64,000 nucleotides of DNA. Origin: Solirubrobacter sp963837485 (GTDB lineage: Bacteria > Actinomycetota > Thermoleophilia > Solirubrobacterales > Solirubrobacteraceae). The stretch lies in NCBI GenBank assembly GCA_963837485.1, contig CAWINP010000003.1, positions 1 to 64,000 on the forward strand, in the 5' to 3' direction. Numbering within the stretch: position 1 is the stretch's first letter; each line of letters opens with the position of its first letter. The position numbers were made by a program, and so were the translations under genes. Under the pieces are notes generated by a model. It was given only the letters and a program-made list of their open reading frames with translations, was not told where the DNA came from and did not search any database. Shown piece after piece: positions 16,996 through 24,896 of the stretch.

Positions 16996-17646
16996 TCACT
17001 TGCGGCGCCACAGACCGAGGGCCGGGCCGAGCGCGACGAAGCAGGCGACGACCGCGGTGGCTTCGATGCCAGCGGTGACGAGCGCCTGGGACGCGGTCGC
17101 GTGTTCGGCCGTATCGCGCAAGAACGCGGCGGCCGCCGCGCACGTGGTCGAGAGCGCGAGAAGGTGACGCATCGACACCATCGGGATCGGTGGTCGGATC
17201 GCTCGCGTGCGGCCGCCTTCGAGCTTGCGGGCGAGGGCGCGAGCGCGGAGAACCGTCACGAGCGCGACGCAAAGGAGCGCGGGGCCGGCGGTGAGGAGGA
17301 TCGCGTTGCCGCTCCCGGGCAGGGCGGCGCCGACGGCGAACATGGTCAACCCGGCGGCTCCGAGTGCGAAGGCGTTCCGGCGGGCCAGCAGCGCGAGCTG
17401 ATCGGGCGGCATCGTTCGCGGCGCAGAGCGAACGCCTGCAGCAGCGCGAGCATGGCGGCCACGCCCGCGAAGGTCGAACTCGGCGGCGATCTCCTTTACG
17501 GGGCCGAAGGCGCGCACGGCCTCCGTCTCCCCGCGCTCGGCGGCCGCGTCGTGAAGATGGTCGCGGCATTCGCGCAGGAACCGGCGTCGCGCGGCGCCGC
17601 GCACGCGCAGCTCGGCGGCCAGCTCATGCATGTATCGATCGATCAT
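16996..17646 (-). CDS. HAAS-domain membrane protein partnered with PadR
   Basis: ATG 17646 starts MIDRYMHELAAELRVRG. Residues 1-57 form the helical HAAS/DUF1700-type signalling segment (RRFLRECRDHLHDAAAERGE, AFGPVKEIAAEFD). Then come four or five hydrophobic helices ending LGLWRRK. Such proteins are usually encoded after PadR regulators and take part in membrane signalling. It overlaps the padR stop by four bases. Residues 58-75 are oddly basic in this frame, while another frame reads GVAAMLALLQAFALRRE there; two compensating indels around 17430-17475 are possible. Confidence 0.72.
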   Translation of the reverse strand: MIDRYMHELAAELRVRGAARRRFLRECRDHLHDAAAERGETEAVRAFGPVKEIAAEFDLRGRGRHARAAAGVRSAPRTMPPDQLALLARRNAFALGAAGLTMFAVGAALPGSGNAILLTAGPALLCVALVTVLRARALARKLEGGRTRAIRPPIPMVSMRHLLALSTTCAAAAAFLRDTAEHATASQALVTAGIEATAVVACFVALGPALGLWRRK

Positions 17647-17951
17647 CCGAGCGCCTTCCGCATCGCGTTGGAGAACGTGCGCCACTCCTCCCGCGACGTG
17701 GTGACGGCGCGGCGGCCGGAGCGGGTCAGCTTGTAGACGCGTCGCCTGCGGCCGCCGCCTGCGCTCCACTCGCTCTCGACCAGGCCGCCCCGCTCGAGCC
17801 GGTGGAGCGCGGGATACAGCCACCCTTCGCTGCGCGCGATCAAGCGCTGGTTGAGCTCGTAGCCGTGGCCCGGCGCCTCGGCCGGCGCCGCGAGCAGGAG
17901 CGCGTCCGCGTCTTGTCCTGCGGTCGCAACGGTCAGGTTCGGTTCAGGCAC
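17643..17951 (-). CDS. PadR-family transcriptional regulator (short)
   Basis: The 102-residue protein begins at GTG 17951. It carries the PadR winged helix: LLLAAPAEAPGHGYEL, YPALHRLERGGLVESEWS, RRRVYKLTRSGRRAV and a final REEWRTFSNAM helix. Between the second helix and the YPALHRLE recognition region about five residues normally present (the xLPEGT segment) are missing, so binding may be altered. It probably controls itself and the coupled HAAS gene. The divergent small gene at 17972 starts only 21 bases away, leaving very little room for two promoters. Confidence 0.78.
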   Translation of the reverse strand: MPEPNLTVATAGQDADALLLAAPAEAPGHGYELNQRLIARSEGWLYPALHRLERGGLVESEWSAGGGRRRRVYKLTRSGRRAVTTSREEWRTFSNAMRKALG

Positions 17952-17971
17952 CCGGAGCTAGGTTCGCCGTG

Positions 17972-18211
17972 ATGAAGAAGCGACGTGAGCTCATCCTGCC
18001 TGCCATCGCCGCCGGGCTGTTGCTGCTGGCCCTCGGCGCGCTCTACGTGTTCGAGCCCGCGAGCTCGCTGCCCTCGGTCGTGCCCGGTCACGACGCAGGC
18101 TCCGCGCACCACCACCTCAAGCACGGGATCGCAGCGCTGCTGCTCGCCACGGCCGCGTTTCTGTACGCATGGTTTCAGACCGGGCCGGCCGCCCCGCGAA
18201 CCGCTTCCTAG
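17972..18211 (+). CDS. Small two-helix membrane protein
   Basis: ATG 17972 (a GTG lies just before it) opens a 79-residue protein with a basic start MKKRRELILP and two membrane segments (AIAAGLLLLALGALYVF and GIAALLLATAAFLYAW). Between them, outside the membrane, is a histidine-rich loop (GHDAGSAHHHLKHG) that could bind metal. The gene ends by overlapping the convergent dedA-like gene by four bases. Its family is not recognised. Confidence 0.6.
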   Translation: MKKRRELILPAIAAGLLLLALGALYVFEPASSLPSVVPGHDAGSAHHHLKHGIAALLLATAAFLYAWFQTGPAAPRTAS

Positions 18212-18822
18212 CTCTCCTCGAAGGCGCGCTGGCGACGGAGCACGAGCAGGACTCCCACGAAGGCGGCGAGCACGGCGGCCACCGCGGCGAAGTCGGCGTA
18301 GCGGAACGCGTGGTGCACGCTGTCCCAGTTGCTGCCCAGCGCGTGACCGGCGATCCCGAAGGCGAGGCACCAGATCAGTGAGGCGGCAGCGGTGAGCGCC
18401 GTGTAGCGGCCGAGCGGGAACTCGAGCACGCCGGCGGGGATCGAGACGAACGAGCGCACCAGCGGCGTGAGCCGCCCGACGAACACAAACGCGGAGCCGT
18501 AGCGGGTGAACCAGCGCTCGGCGCGCTCGAAGCGCTCGATGCCGATGTGCAGCCAGCGCCCGCGACGCTCGATGAACGCACGGCCACCGGCGCGGCCGAC
18601 CGCCCAGCCGGCCAGCGAGCCGGCCAGATACCCGAGCGTCCCGGTCGCGATCACCGCCGCGAGGGATGGGCCACTGTGTCCGGCGATCGCGCCCGCGGCA
18701 AGCGCTCCGGCGAACAGCATCACCAGCTCGCCGCCGGCGGGCAGCACGGCGTCGACGGCCATCAGCACGAACACGGCGACCAGACCGTGATCGGCGATCC
18801 AGTGGGTCAGCTGGGAGGTCAT
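18208..18822 (-). CDS. DedA-family membrane protein
   Basis: DedA proteins are scramblase-like carriers of undecaprenyl phosphate or phospholipids and support envelope homeostasis. The 204-residue protein has the family hallmarks: an early re-entrant helix after GLVAVFVLMAVDAVLPAGGE, a second half with RYGSAFVFVGRLTPLVRSFV (the conserved glycine/arginine motif) and FPLGRYTALTAAASLIWC, and a final helix. Length is typical. Confidence 0.88.
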   Translation of the reverse strand: MTSQLTHWIADHGLVAVFVLMAVDAVLPAGGELVMLFAGALAAGAIAGHSGPSLAAVIATGTLGYLAGSLAGWAVGRAGGRAFIERRGRWLHIGIERFERAERWFTRYGSAFVFVGRLTPLVRSFVSIPAGVLEFPLGRYTALTAAASLIWCLAFGIAGHALGSNWDSVHHAFRYADFAAVAAVLAAFVGVLLVLRRQRAFEES

Positions 18823-18920
18823 CGGCGAGACCAGCGTGACAACGCGCGCATGAACGTCACCTGAACAGCGATCACAGGTCGCGCAGCGGTCACGCCGGTT
18901 GCCGCCACTCTGGCGCCCCG

Positions 18921-19170
18921 ATGCCTGCTCCCATCAGCGTTCTCGCAGTCACCGACCGCATCGCGGTGTCGCCCGAGTTGCGCGACGCGATCCGTGAGCG
19001 TGCGGCCAAGGGCGCCGATCGACGTCCGCCTTCTCGTCCCCAACCCCGCGCGCGCTGAATGGCACCCCGGCCATCCCGAGCGCCGCGTCAAGGCCGAGGC
19101 CGCGCAGTCCGTCCTCGCGCAGACGCTCCCGACGATCCAGGAGGCCGCCGGCGTCAACGAGGCGGATGCT
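18921..19170 (+). pseudogene. Truncated, frameshifted stress-protein-like gene
   Basis: ATG 18921 begins MPAPISVLAVTDRIAVSPEL and RDAIRERAAKG. At about 19013 the frame shifts to IDVRLLVPNPARAEWHPGHP and AAQSVLAQTLPTIQEAAGV. The pattern (VLAVTDR, xxPELxxAxRERAAKGP, xxxLLVPNP) belongs to a common actinobacterial universal-stress-like family. The C-terminal half is missing: the sequence runs straight into the 3' end of the convergent ZIP gene. Hence both frameshifted and truncated. Confidence 0.65.
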
Positions 19171-19176
19171 CGCGCC

Positions 19177-20025
19177 TCAGGCGCCTCCGTAGGCGACGAC
19201 GAGGTCGGTCGCGATGCCGAGCAGGAAGCCGGTGCCGAGCATGTAGAGCCCGAGCTCGGCGTGCCCGTGCCGCCGCGTGCCCGCCCAGATCTCGCCGATC
19301 ACGTACAGGATCGCGCCGCCGGCCAGTGCGAAGAAGCACAGCGCGAGCGCGTCGCTGGTGACCTGGTAGCCGACGATCGCGCCGGCGAACGTCGGCCCGC
19401 CTGCCACCACGCCGGCCGCCAGCAGCCACGTCCAGGACGGCCGCACGTCGCCGAGTGGACCGATGATCCCGAAGCCCTCGGTCGAGTTGTGCAACGCGAA
19501 GCCGACGATCAGCACGGTCGCCAGGCCGATCTCCCCCGCTTGTGCGGACACGCCGATCGCGAGCCCCTCGGCGAAGTTGTGCAGCCCGATCGCCGCCGCG
19601 ATCACCATGCCCGTGCGCAGCGCCTCGCGGCCGAACACGCTCTCGTGCTCGACCAGCTCCTCCGCGGTCATCGTCGCCGCCGGCGCGCCACCGGCCATCC
19701 TCGGCGGCCGCCGGGCCGCGATCCGCCGCTGGACCGTGGCGATACCGCCAACGCCGGCCAGGAAGCCCGCCGAGAGCAATGCGAAGAGTCCGATCACCGG
19801 CCACAGCGACGCGCCCTCGTCCTTGAACGCGTCAAGACGAGTCTCGATGATCCCGAGCGCCTCGCTGCCGACGTCCATGAACAGGAACGCGAGGATGCCC
19901 GCCGACAGCATCGACAGCGCGAGCTTGGTGCGCACGCTGAGATTGCGCGCCCGGCCTACGGGCAGGCCGAGGAAGATGGTGCCGCCGGCGATGGCACCGA
20001 GCCCGGCGGTGGCAGCGAGCGTCAT
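19177..20025 (-). CDS. ZIP-family divalent metal transporter
   Basis: ZIP carriers import zinc, iron or manganese. The 282-residue protein has eight hydrophobic helices and the signature metal-site helices: IGLHNFAEGLAIGVS (helix 4) and GFALHNSTEGFGIIGPL (helix 5), each with the His-Asn...Glu-Gly pattern. A cytoplasmic loop of about 40 residues lies between helices 3 and 4. Two adjacent DtxR-like boxes lie 17 bases before the start, so metal-dependent repression is likely. Confidence 0.9.
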   Translation of the reverse strand: MTLAATAGLGAIAGGTIFLGLPVGRARNLSVRTKLALSMLSAGILAFLFMDVGSEALGIIETRLDAFKDEGASLWPVIGLFALLSAGFLAGVGGIATVQRRIAARRPPRMAGGAPAATMTAEELVEHESVFGREALRTGMVIAAAIGLHNFAEGLAIGVSAQAGEIGLATVLIVGFALHNSTEGFGIIGPLGDVRPSWTWLLAAGVVAGGPTFAGAIVGYQVTSDALALCFFALAGGAILYVIGEIWAGTRRHGHAELGLYMLGTGFLLGIATDLVVAYGGA

Positions 20026-20041
20026 GGCGACTCCTTGGACA

Positions 20042-20069
20042 TTAGGGCACCCAAATTAGGGCGTCCGAA
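20042..20069 (-). promoter_or_regulatory. Two adjacent DtxR/MntR-like boxes
   Basis: TTAGGGCACCCAAA (20042-20055) is followed directly by TTAGGGCGTCCGAA (20056-20069). Both fit TTAGG-N4-CC(A/G)AA, close to the palindromes bound by iron or manganese repressors of the DtxR family. The site is immediately upstream of the ZIP transporter start (20025). The spacing of exactly 14 bases is short for two separate dimers, so cooperative binding is possible. Confidence 0.5.
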
Positions 20070-20095
20070 TTTCTACCAGACCGCGGCCGCGGCGG

Positions 20096-20308
20096 CTACT
20101 CGGGGCCGAACACGAGCCGCGTTCCGTACGGCGGTTCGCCGTCGCGGACGAAGCGGCCGTTGACCCGCCGCAGCGTGAAGCGATCGTCGCCGACTACGAG
20201 CGTGCGCCCGTCGTCAAGCACCTCGTCAATGACTGCCTCCTCGACGGCGCCGAGATACGCGACGCGCACCGCCATGCCGACGTAGGGGAATGGGCGGGAC
20301 GGCGTCAA
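20096..20308 (-). CDS. Small conserved-looking protein (70 aa)
   Basis: ATG 20308 opens a beta-rich protein: YVGMAVRVAYLGAVEEAVID, DDGRTLVVGDDRFTLRRVNG, ending TRLVFGPE. The regular strands and glycine turns suggest a small barrel (SH3-like). No family recognised. It lies upstream of the ZIP gene and reads the same way, but the metal boxes sit between the two, so it probably has its own promoter. Confidence 0.6.
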   Translation of the reverse strand: MTPSRPFPYVGMAVRVAYLGAVEEAVIDEVLDDGRTLVVGDDRFTLRRVNGRFVRDGEPPYGTRLVFGPE

Positions 20309-20431
20309 GCGATCAGCCTAGGGGCGGCGGCGCGCAGCCGGTGGGAACACGCGATTGCATGACCGCAACGTGAACGGCAACGGCCAGGCCGTTGGCGGGC
20401 CGGGATCCCGAGCCTACGATCGCGCTTCGGG

Positions 20432-21097
20432 ATGCCGACCGCGGGGCTGTGTGAGGACGACGACGAGCTGCGCCGCGACGTGCGGACGGCGTTGGAGCGG
20501 GCCGGCTATGCGGTCCGCGCCACCGCGCGCGGCACCGAGGCGCTCAACGCGTTCGCCGAAGACCCTCCGGATGTCCTGGTGCTCGACATCGGACTCCCCG
20601 ACGCCGACGGACGCGACGTCTGCCAAGCCCTGCGTGCGCGGGGCATGAACACGCCCGTCCTGTTCCTGACGGCGCGGTCGACGCTGTCGGACCGGCTGAG
20701 CGGCTTTCACGCCGGCGGCGACGACTATCTCGCCAAGCCGTTCGCCCTCGCGGAGCTGCTCGTGCGGGTCGAGGCGCTGGCCCGGCGGGCTTCGCCGCCC
20801 GCACCGAGCTCGGTGGCCACCGACCTCGTGCTGGACCCCGCGGCGCATGCGATCGTCTACGAGGGCCGCGTGGTCCGGGTGACCCCGACAGAGTTCCGGG
20901 TGCTCGCGGCGCTCGTGGCCCGGCCGGGAGAGGTCGTGCGGCGGAACACGCTGGTCTCGGCCGCCTGGCCGGAGGGAGCGATCGTGCACGACAACACGCT
21001 TGACGCGTACATCGCCCGCCTGCGGCGAAAGCTGCGCGATGCGGGCGCTCCGGTCTCGATCGAGACCGCGCGGGGCGTCGGGTACGTCCTGCAGTGA
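20432..21097 (+). CDS. OmpR-family response regulator
   Basis: The 221-residue protein has a receiver domain (CEDDDELRRDV with the acidic pocket, phospho-acceptor Asp in VLVLDIGLPD, lysine in YLAKPF) and a C-terminal winged helix (VTPTEFRVLAALVARPGEVV, TLDAYIARLRRKLRDAGA, ARGVGYVLQ). It would act on promoters when phosphorylated. Its partner kinase directly downstream (overlapping by four bases) is broken, so the regulator may be an orphan or take phosphate from another kinase. Confidence 0.9.
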   Translation: MPTAGLCEDDDELRRDVRTALERAGYAVRATARGTEALNAFAEDPPDVLVLDIGLPDADGRDVCQALRARGMNTPVLFLTARSTLSDRLSGFHAGGDDYLAKPFALAELLVRVEALARRASPPAPSSVATDLVLDPAAHAIVYEGRVVRVTPTEFRVLAALVARPGEVVRRNTLVSAAWPEGAIVHDNTLDAYIARLRRKLRDAGAPVSIETARGVGYVLQ

Positions 21098-22010
21098 GCG
21101 TCCGCGCCGCTCCTGCTCGCCTCGCTGGCCGCCCTGGCGATGGGGCGCTGCTGGTCGTGGGCAATGTGCTGCTCGCCCAACGCGTAGGCGCGGAGGCATC
21201 CAGCGTGCTGCGGCGAACGCTGACGCGCAGATCTCGCGCTCGAGATCTCGGCGAGCGGCTCACCGTCCGCACGACCGCGAACGACGACGCGTTGGACCGC
21301 CGGTCATAGGTGCTCGACGGTGAACGTGTAATCGAACGCCCGCCCGCGCGTCCCGCTCGCTGGACCGCGCCGCCACGGCGCTGGGACGGGGCAGGCGCCC
21401 CGTGGAGGTCCGCGGACCGAACGATACGCGGCTCCGGGCCGAGCCGATCCTTGCGCCTGGGACGCGCCGGAAGCTCGGCGCGATTGTCGTGGCCTTTTCG
21501 ACCGCGTCGCTGGAGCGGCTGCAGAAGCTGGTGCTCGCGGGGACGCTTGTCCTTTCCGGCGTGATGCTCCTGACCGTCGCCCGGCGCGAGATCGATCCGG
21601 CCGAGGGCTCCGTCGACCTCGCCGCGATCGCACGCGAGCTCGATGGACTCGAGGTTCGCGCTCCCGTGCGCATGCCGTCGCCGAGGGCGATCCCGACGTC
21701 GTGCGGCAAGCGCTGCTGCCACTCGTCGAGAACGCGCGGCGCCATGCCCGCAGCACTGTGCGGCTCGAGCTCAGCAGCGACGCCGGGCGCGTGCGGCTCG
21801 CCGTGCGCGACGACGGCCCGGGCCTGGATCCCCGGCTCAGCGAGCGGGCATTCGAGCCCGGCGTGCGCGTCGACGACGAGCCCAACGGCGGCAGCGGGCT
21901 CGGCTTGCCGCTGGCGCGGCGCCTTGCCCGCTCGTGCGGCGGTGACGTGGTCACGGGACCGGGCCCAGGCGGGTGCTTCGTGCTCGAGCTGCCCCCACTC
22001 GGACCCGCGA
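21094..22010 (+). pseudogene. Decayed sensor histidine kinase
   Basis: It overlaps the regulator stop by four bases, as normal for a kinase partner. Pieces are spread over several frames: an N-terminal membrane segment (GALLVVGNVLLAQRVG), an outside part (VRGPNDTRLRAEPILAPGTR), a second membrane helix (LVLAGTLVLSGVMLLTVARR), then the ATPase domain in a different frame (ALLPLVENARRHARSTVRLE, VRDDGPGLDP, GGSGLGLPLARRLA). The HAMP and phospho-accepting histidine helix between them are missing. Several frameshifts plus a deletion show real decay, not one base error. Confidence 0.8.
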
Positions 22011-22080
22011 TCCGCGCCCGGGATGATCCGGGCTGCGGACTCGACGCCCGCGCATCCGTCTCCGGAGGGACCGACGCGCG

Positions 22081-23259
22081 TCAGCGCAGGATTCCGGTGT
22101 GGCCGATCGAGTAGCGGCCGGGCTGCGGCCAGACGCAGAGGCCGTGCGGGCCGCTGCCGACGGGCGTGCGGTGCACCAGCCGGCCCGTGCGCGTGCTGAT
22201 CGCGTAGACCTCGGCGTGGAAGCGGCCGCTCAGCCACAGCACGCGGCCGTCGGCGGACACGCCGCCCATATCGGGCGAGGCGTGGCCGGGGATGCGCCAC
22301 TTGCGGATCGGGCGGCGCGTCCTGAACGAGATGACAGAGATCGTCCCTTCGCCGCGGTTGGTGACGAACAGGCGGCGCGAATCGCGCGACGGGTAGAGCC
22401 CGTGGGCGCCCTTCCCCGTCGGCTGGAAGCGGAGCTTGCGCAGCGCGCGGGCGTCAATCAGCCAGACGCCGTTGGCCGCCATGTCGGCGACGTAGAACGT
22501 GCGCCCGTCCGGGGAGAGCTTGACGTCCTGCGGCATCGCGCCCCGGGCGAGCGCGATCGTCTTGATCACGCGCTCTCGCTGAAGGTCGACGACGATCATC
22601 AGGCCGGCGAACTCGCACGAGACGAGCGCGCGGCGGCCATCGGCCGTGTAGTCCATGTGGTCGACGCCTGCGCATCGCGGCACGTCGAGCGAGTGCCGGA
22701 GCCGCATCGTGTGGGGATCGCGGAAGTCGAGCCGTCTGAGCGCCTCCGCGACCACGATCGCGCGGCGGCCGTCGGCGGTGAAGTACAGGTTGTACGGGTC
22801 CGCGACGGGGATCGGCTTGCCTGGGCGGCTGGTGCGCGGGTCGATTGGCGTGAGCTCGTTCGCCCTGTCGTTGCTGACCCACAGTGTCTTGAGATCCCAC
22901 GACGGCGTTACGTGCTGGGGCAGCGCGCCGGTCGGGAAACTCCTAAGCACCTTGCCGGTCCGCTGCGAGAGCACGGAGACCGAGTTCGACTCCGAGTTCG
23001 GGACATAGACGCGCGCGGGATCGTGCCTGACGACCGGCGAGAGGAGCCCGGGTCGGTCCGCCCCGTAGACGTCAACGTGGCGGGCGGCGCGAGCGGCCGG
23101 CCGCTGCGGGGCCGCCACGGCGTGCCGAGAAGAGGACGGCGCGGGCGGGAGCCGGCGGGGCGATGTCCCGCCGCACGCGGCGACAAGGCCGGCGAGAACG
23201 ATCGCACCGCCGAGCCGTGCGTGCGCCCGCTCCGCCTGGGCCTCCCGCCGCGGCATCAT
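22081..23259 (-). CDS. YVTN beta-propeller lipoprotein
   Basis: ATG 23259 overlaps the stop of the upstream Kelch gene (ATGA). After a basic start a lipobox (LAGLVAAC) implies an outer-face lipoprotein. The body of about 340 residues is a seven-bladed propeller of YVTN/surface-layer repeats: RVYVPNSESNSVSVLSQRTG, TLWVSNDRANELTPIDPRT, TFYVADMAANGVWLIDA, RRLFVTNRGEGTISVISF. Such proteins bind ligands or partners; no enzyme site is visible. Forms an operon with the propeller lipoprotein at 23256-24236. Confidence 0.85.
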   Translation of the reverse strand: MMPRREAQAERAHARLGGAIVLAGLVAACGGTSPRRLPPAPSSSRHAVAAPQRPAARAARHVDVYGADRPGLLSPVVRHDPARVYVPNSESNSVSVLSQRTGKVLRSFPTGALPQHVTPSWDLKTLWVSNDRANELTPIDPRTSRPGKPIPVADPYNLYFTADGRRAIVVAEALRRLDFRDPHTMRLRHSLDVPRCAGVDHMDYTADGRRALVSCEFAGLMIVVDLQRERVIKTIALARGAMPQDVKLSPDGRTFYVADMAANGVWLIDARALRKLRFQPTGKGAHGLYPSRDSRRLFVTNRGEGTISVISFRTRRPIRKWRIPGHASPDMGGVSADGRVLWLSGRFHAEVYAISTRTGRLVHRTPVGSGPHGLCVWPQPGRYSIGHTGILR

Positions 23260-24236
23260 CGTCGCAACGCCAGCTCCCACACGCGGTCAGAGACCCGGCC
23301 GGCGGTCGTCCGGCCGCCGACGAGGAGGATGCGATCGCCGGCGGTGATCGCAGCGGCGTCGGACAGCCGGACGGGGAGTCGGCCGGCCGCCTTCACCAGG
23401 CCGCTGCGCGTATCCACCGCCAAGATCGTCCGCCGCGCGGCGCCCGAGTCCGAGCGACCGCCGAACAGGTACAGCGTCCGCGCCAGCACGGCGCCGGCGA
23501 CGTGGGAGAGCGCGGACGGGAGCCGGCCGATCACCGTCGCCCGGCGGCGCGCCGGGTCGACGCGCACGATCTCGTCACGCGCGTGCACCCCGTCGGTTCC
23601 GCCCGCCACGATCAGCGTCCCGTCGGGCGCCGCCGCCGCGGCCGCGTAGCGGAGCGGGTGCGGGAGGTCGGCGACACGCTGGACGCGCCGCCCCGGGGTG
23701 TACGACAGCACGGATCGCAACGGCTGCGCACCCGTGAAGCCGCCCACGACCAGGATCGTGTTGCCGACGCGCACGGACTCGAGATCCGAGGCCGGTGCGG
23801 GCAGGTGCGCGACGACACCGCGACCGATCTGCACGATCGTGTCCCGCGCACCGGCCGCCGTGCCGCCGCCGAGCAGATACACGCGTCCGCCGAGCGCTGC
23901 GGCGCCGGCATCGTGGACCGCCTGCGGCAGCGTCCCCGCGGCGCGGGCGGGCGCCGGCTCGACGCGCGTGACGTTCGCGACCGACGCGTCGGCCGCATCC
24001 AAGCCTCCGAGCGCGAGCACCGTCCGCCCGCGCCGCGCCAGCGCCGGAAGCTGGACCGGCGCCGGCAGCCGCCGCGCCGCGACCACGCGAAGCGTTTTCG
24101 GACGCGCGTTCGCCGGACGTGGTGTCGCGGACCGCGGCGCAGGGGACTGCGGCGGGGCCGGGGCGCGATGACGAGATCCACAGCCGCATGCGAACACGGC
24201 AGCCAGCATGCACGCGGTAGGCCACGACCGGAGCAC
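23256..24236 (-). CDS. Kelch-type beta-propeller lipoprotein
   Basis: The start is probably GTG 24236 (LRSWPTACMLAAVFACGCGS), giving a signal peptide with a lipobox cysteine; the frame is open far upstream but loses protein character. The 326-residue protein then has about six Kelch-like blades with glycine pairs: RTVLALGGLDAAD, GRVYLLGGGTAAGA, NTILVVGGFTGAQP, GTLIVAGGTDG, RTLYLFGGRSDSG, DRILLVGGRTTAG. It is likely displayed on the cell surface together with the YVTN protein encoded next to it. Confidence 0.85.
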   Translation of the reverse strand: MLRSWPTACMLAAVFACGCGSRHRAPAPPQSPAPRSATPRPANARPKTLRVVAARRLPAPVQLPALARRGRTVLALGGLDAADASVANVTRVEPAPARAAGTLPQAVHDAGAAALGGRVYLLGGGTAAGARDTIVQIGRGVVAHLPAPASDLESVRVGNTILVVGGFTGAQPLRSVLSYTPGRRVQRVADLPHPLRYAAAAAAPDGTLIVAGGTDGVHARDEIVRVDPARRRATVIGRLPSALSHVAGAVLARTLYLFGGRSDSGAARRTILAVDTRSGLVKAAGRLPVRLSDAAAITAGDRILLVGGRTTAGRVSDRVWELALRR

Positions 24237-24421
24237 CGATCGAAGGATCGCGGGATGGCCTGAACGCGACCTGACCGGTTGCGTTCCGAGCGGAAACTGG
24301 ACACCTGCCGTGCGCGTGGACTTCGACCTGCCCGCGAAGCGGCGCGTCCAACCTCGCCGCGCGGGAAGCGCTCGCACCGCGGGCCCGATTGACCTGGCGA
24401 GGATTCGGGAAGGCCCTTTGT

Positions 24422-24760
24422 GTGACCGATCACGCTCGAGTCGGCTCGTCGCGCGAGGTCGCCGTGGACTCCGTTGTGCGGGCGACGTCGATCGACGTCG
24501 CGCTCGCCGGGGAGCTCGACATGGCCGCCGCCTTCCGCGTCGAGTCCGAGCTCGAGCGGCTCCTGGCCACGCCTGGAATCGACGCCGTCGTGCTCGATCT
24601 CGGCGACGTCCGCTTCCTCGACTCTGCCGGTCTCGGAGCGCTGCTGTCGATCCGCGAACAGGCGCGGCGGCAGGGGCTCGATCTTCGCGTCGGCCGCATG
24701 TCCGAGCCGGTCCGGCGCGTCCTGGACGCCACCGCCACGCGCAGCGCCCTCGACAGCTGA
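24422..24760 (+). CDS. STAS-domain anti-sigma factor antagonist
   Basis: GTG 24422 has a ribosome site (GGGAAGG) nine bases upstream. The 112-residue protein is a single STAS domain: SIDVALAGELDMAAAFRVES, then VVLDLGDVRFLDSAGLGALL with the serine that a partner kinase phosphorylates (DSAG), and a final helix. Such proteins bind anti-sigma kinases when dephosphorylated and so free a sigma factor. The convergent neighbour at 24897 is a SigB/F-type sigma factor, and a PP2C phosphatase sits at 9843; no anti-sigma kinase was found in the window. Confidence 0.88.
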   Translation: MTDHARVGSSREVAVDSVVRATSIDVALAGELDMAAAFRVESELERLLATPGIDAVVLDLGDVRFLDSAGLGALLSIREQARRQGLDLRVGRMSEPVRRVLDATATRSALDS

Positions 24761-24896
24761 CCGGATCGCCGGGCTCATCGTCGCCCGCACCTGGCTGGCC
24801 CACCCTGTTGAGCAGCGTCCGCCACCGCGCGTGCTGCGCGCGGAGGACACGAAATGTCTCCGCGGTGCCCACGACCCGGGTGATTTGGTTCGCCCG

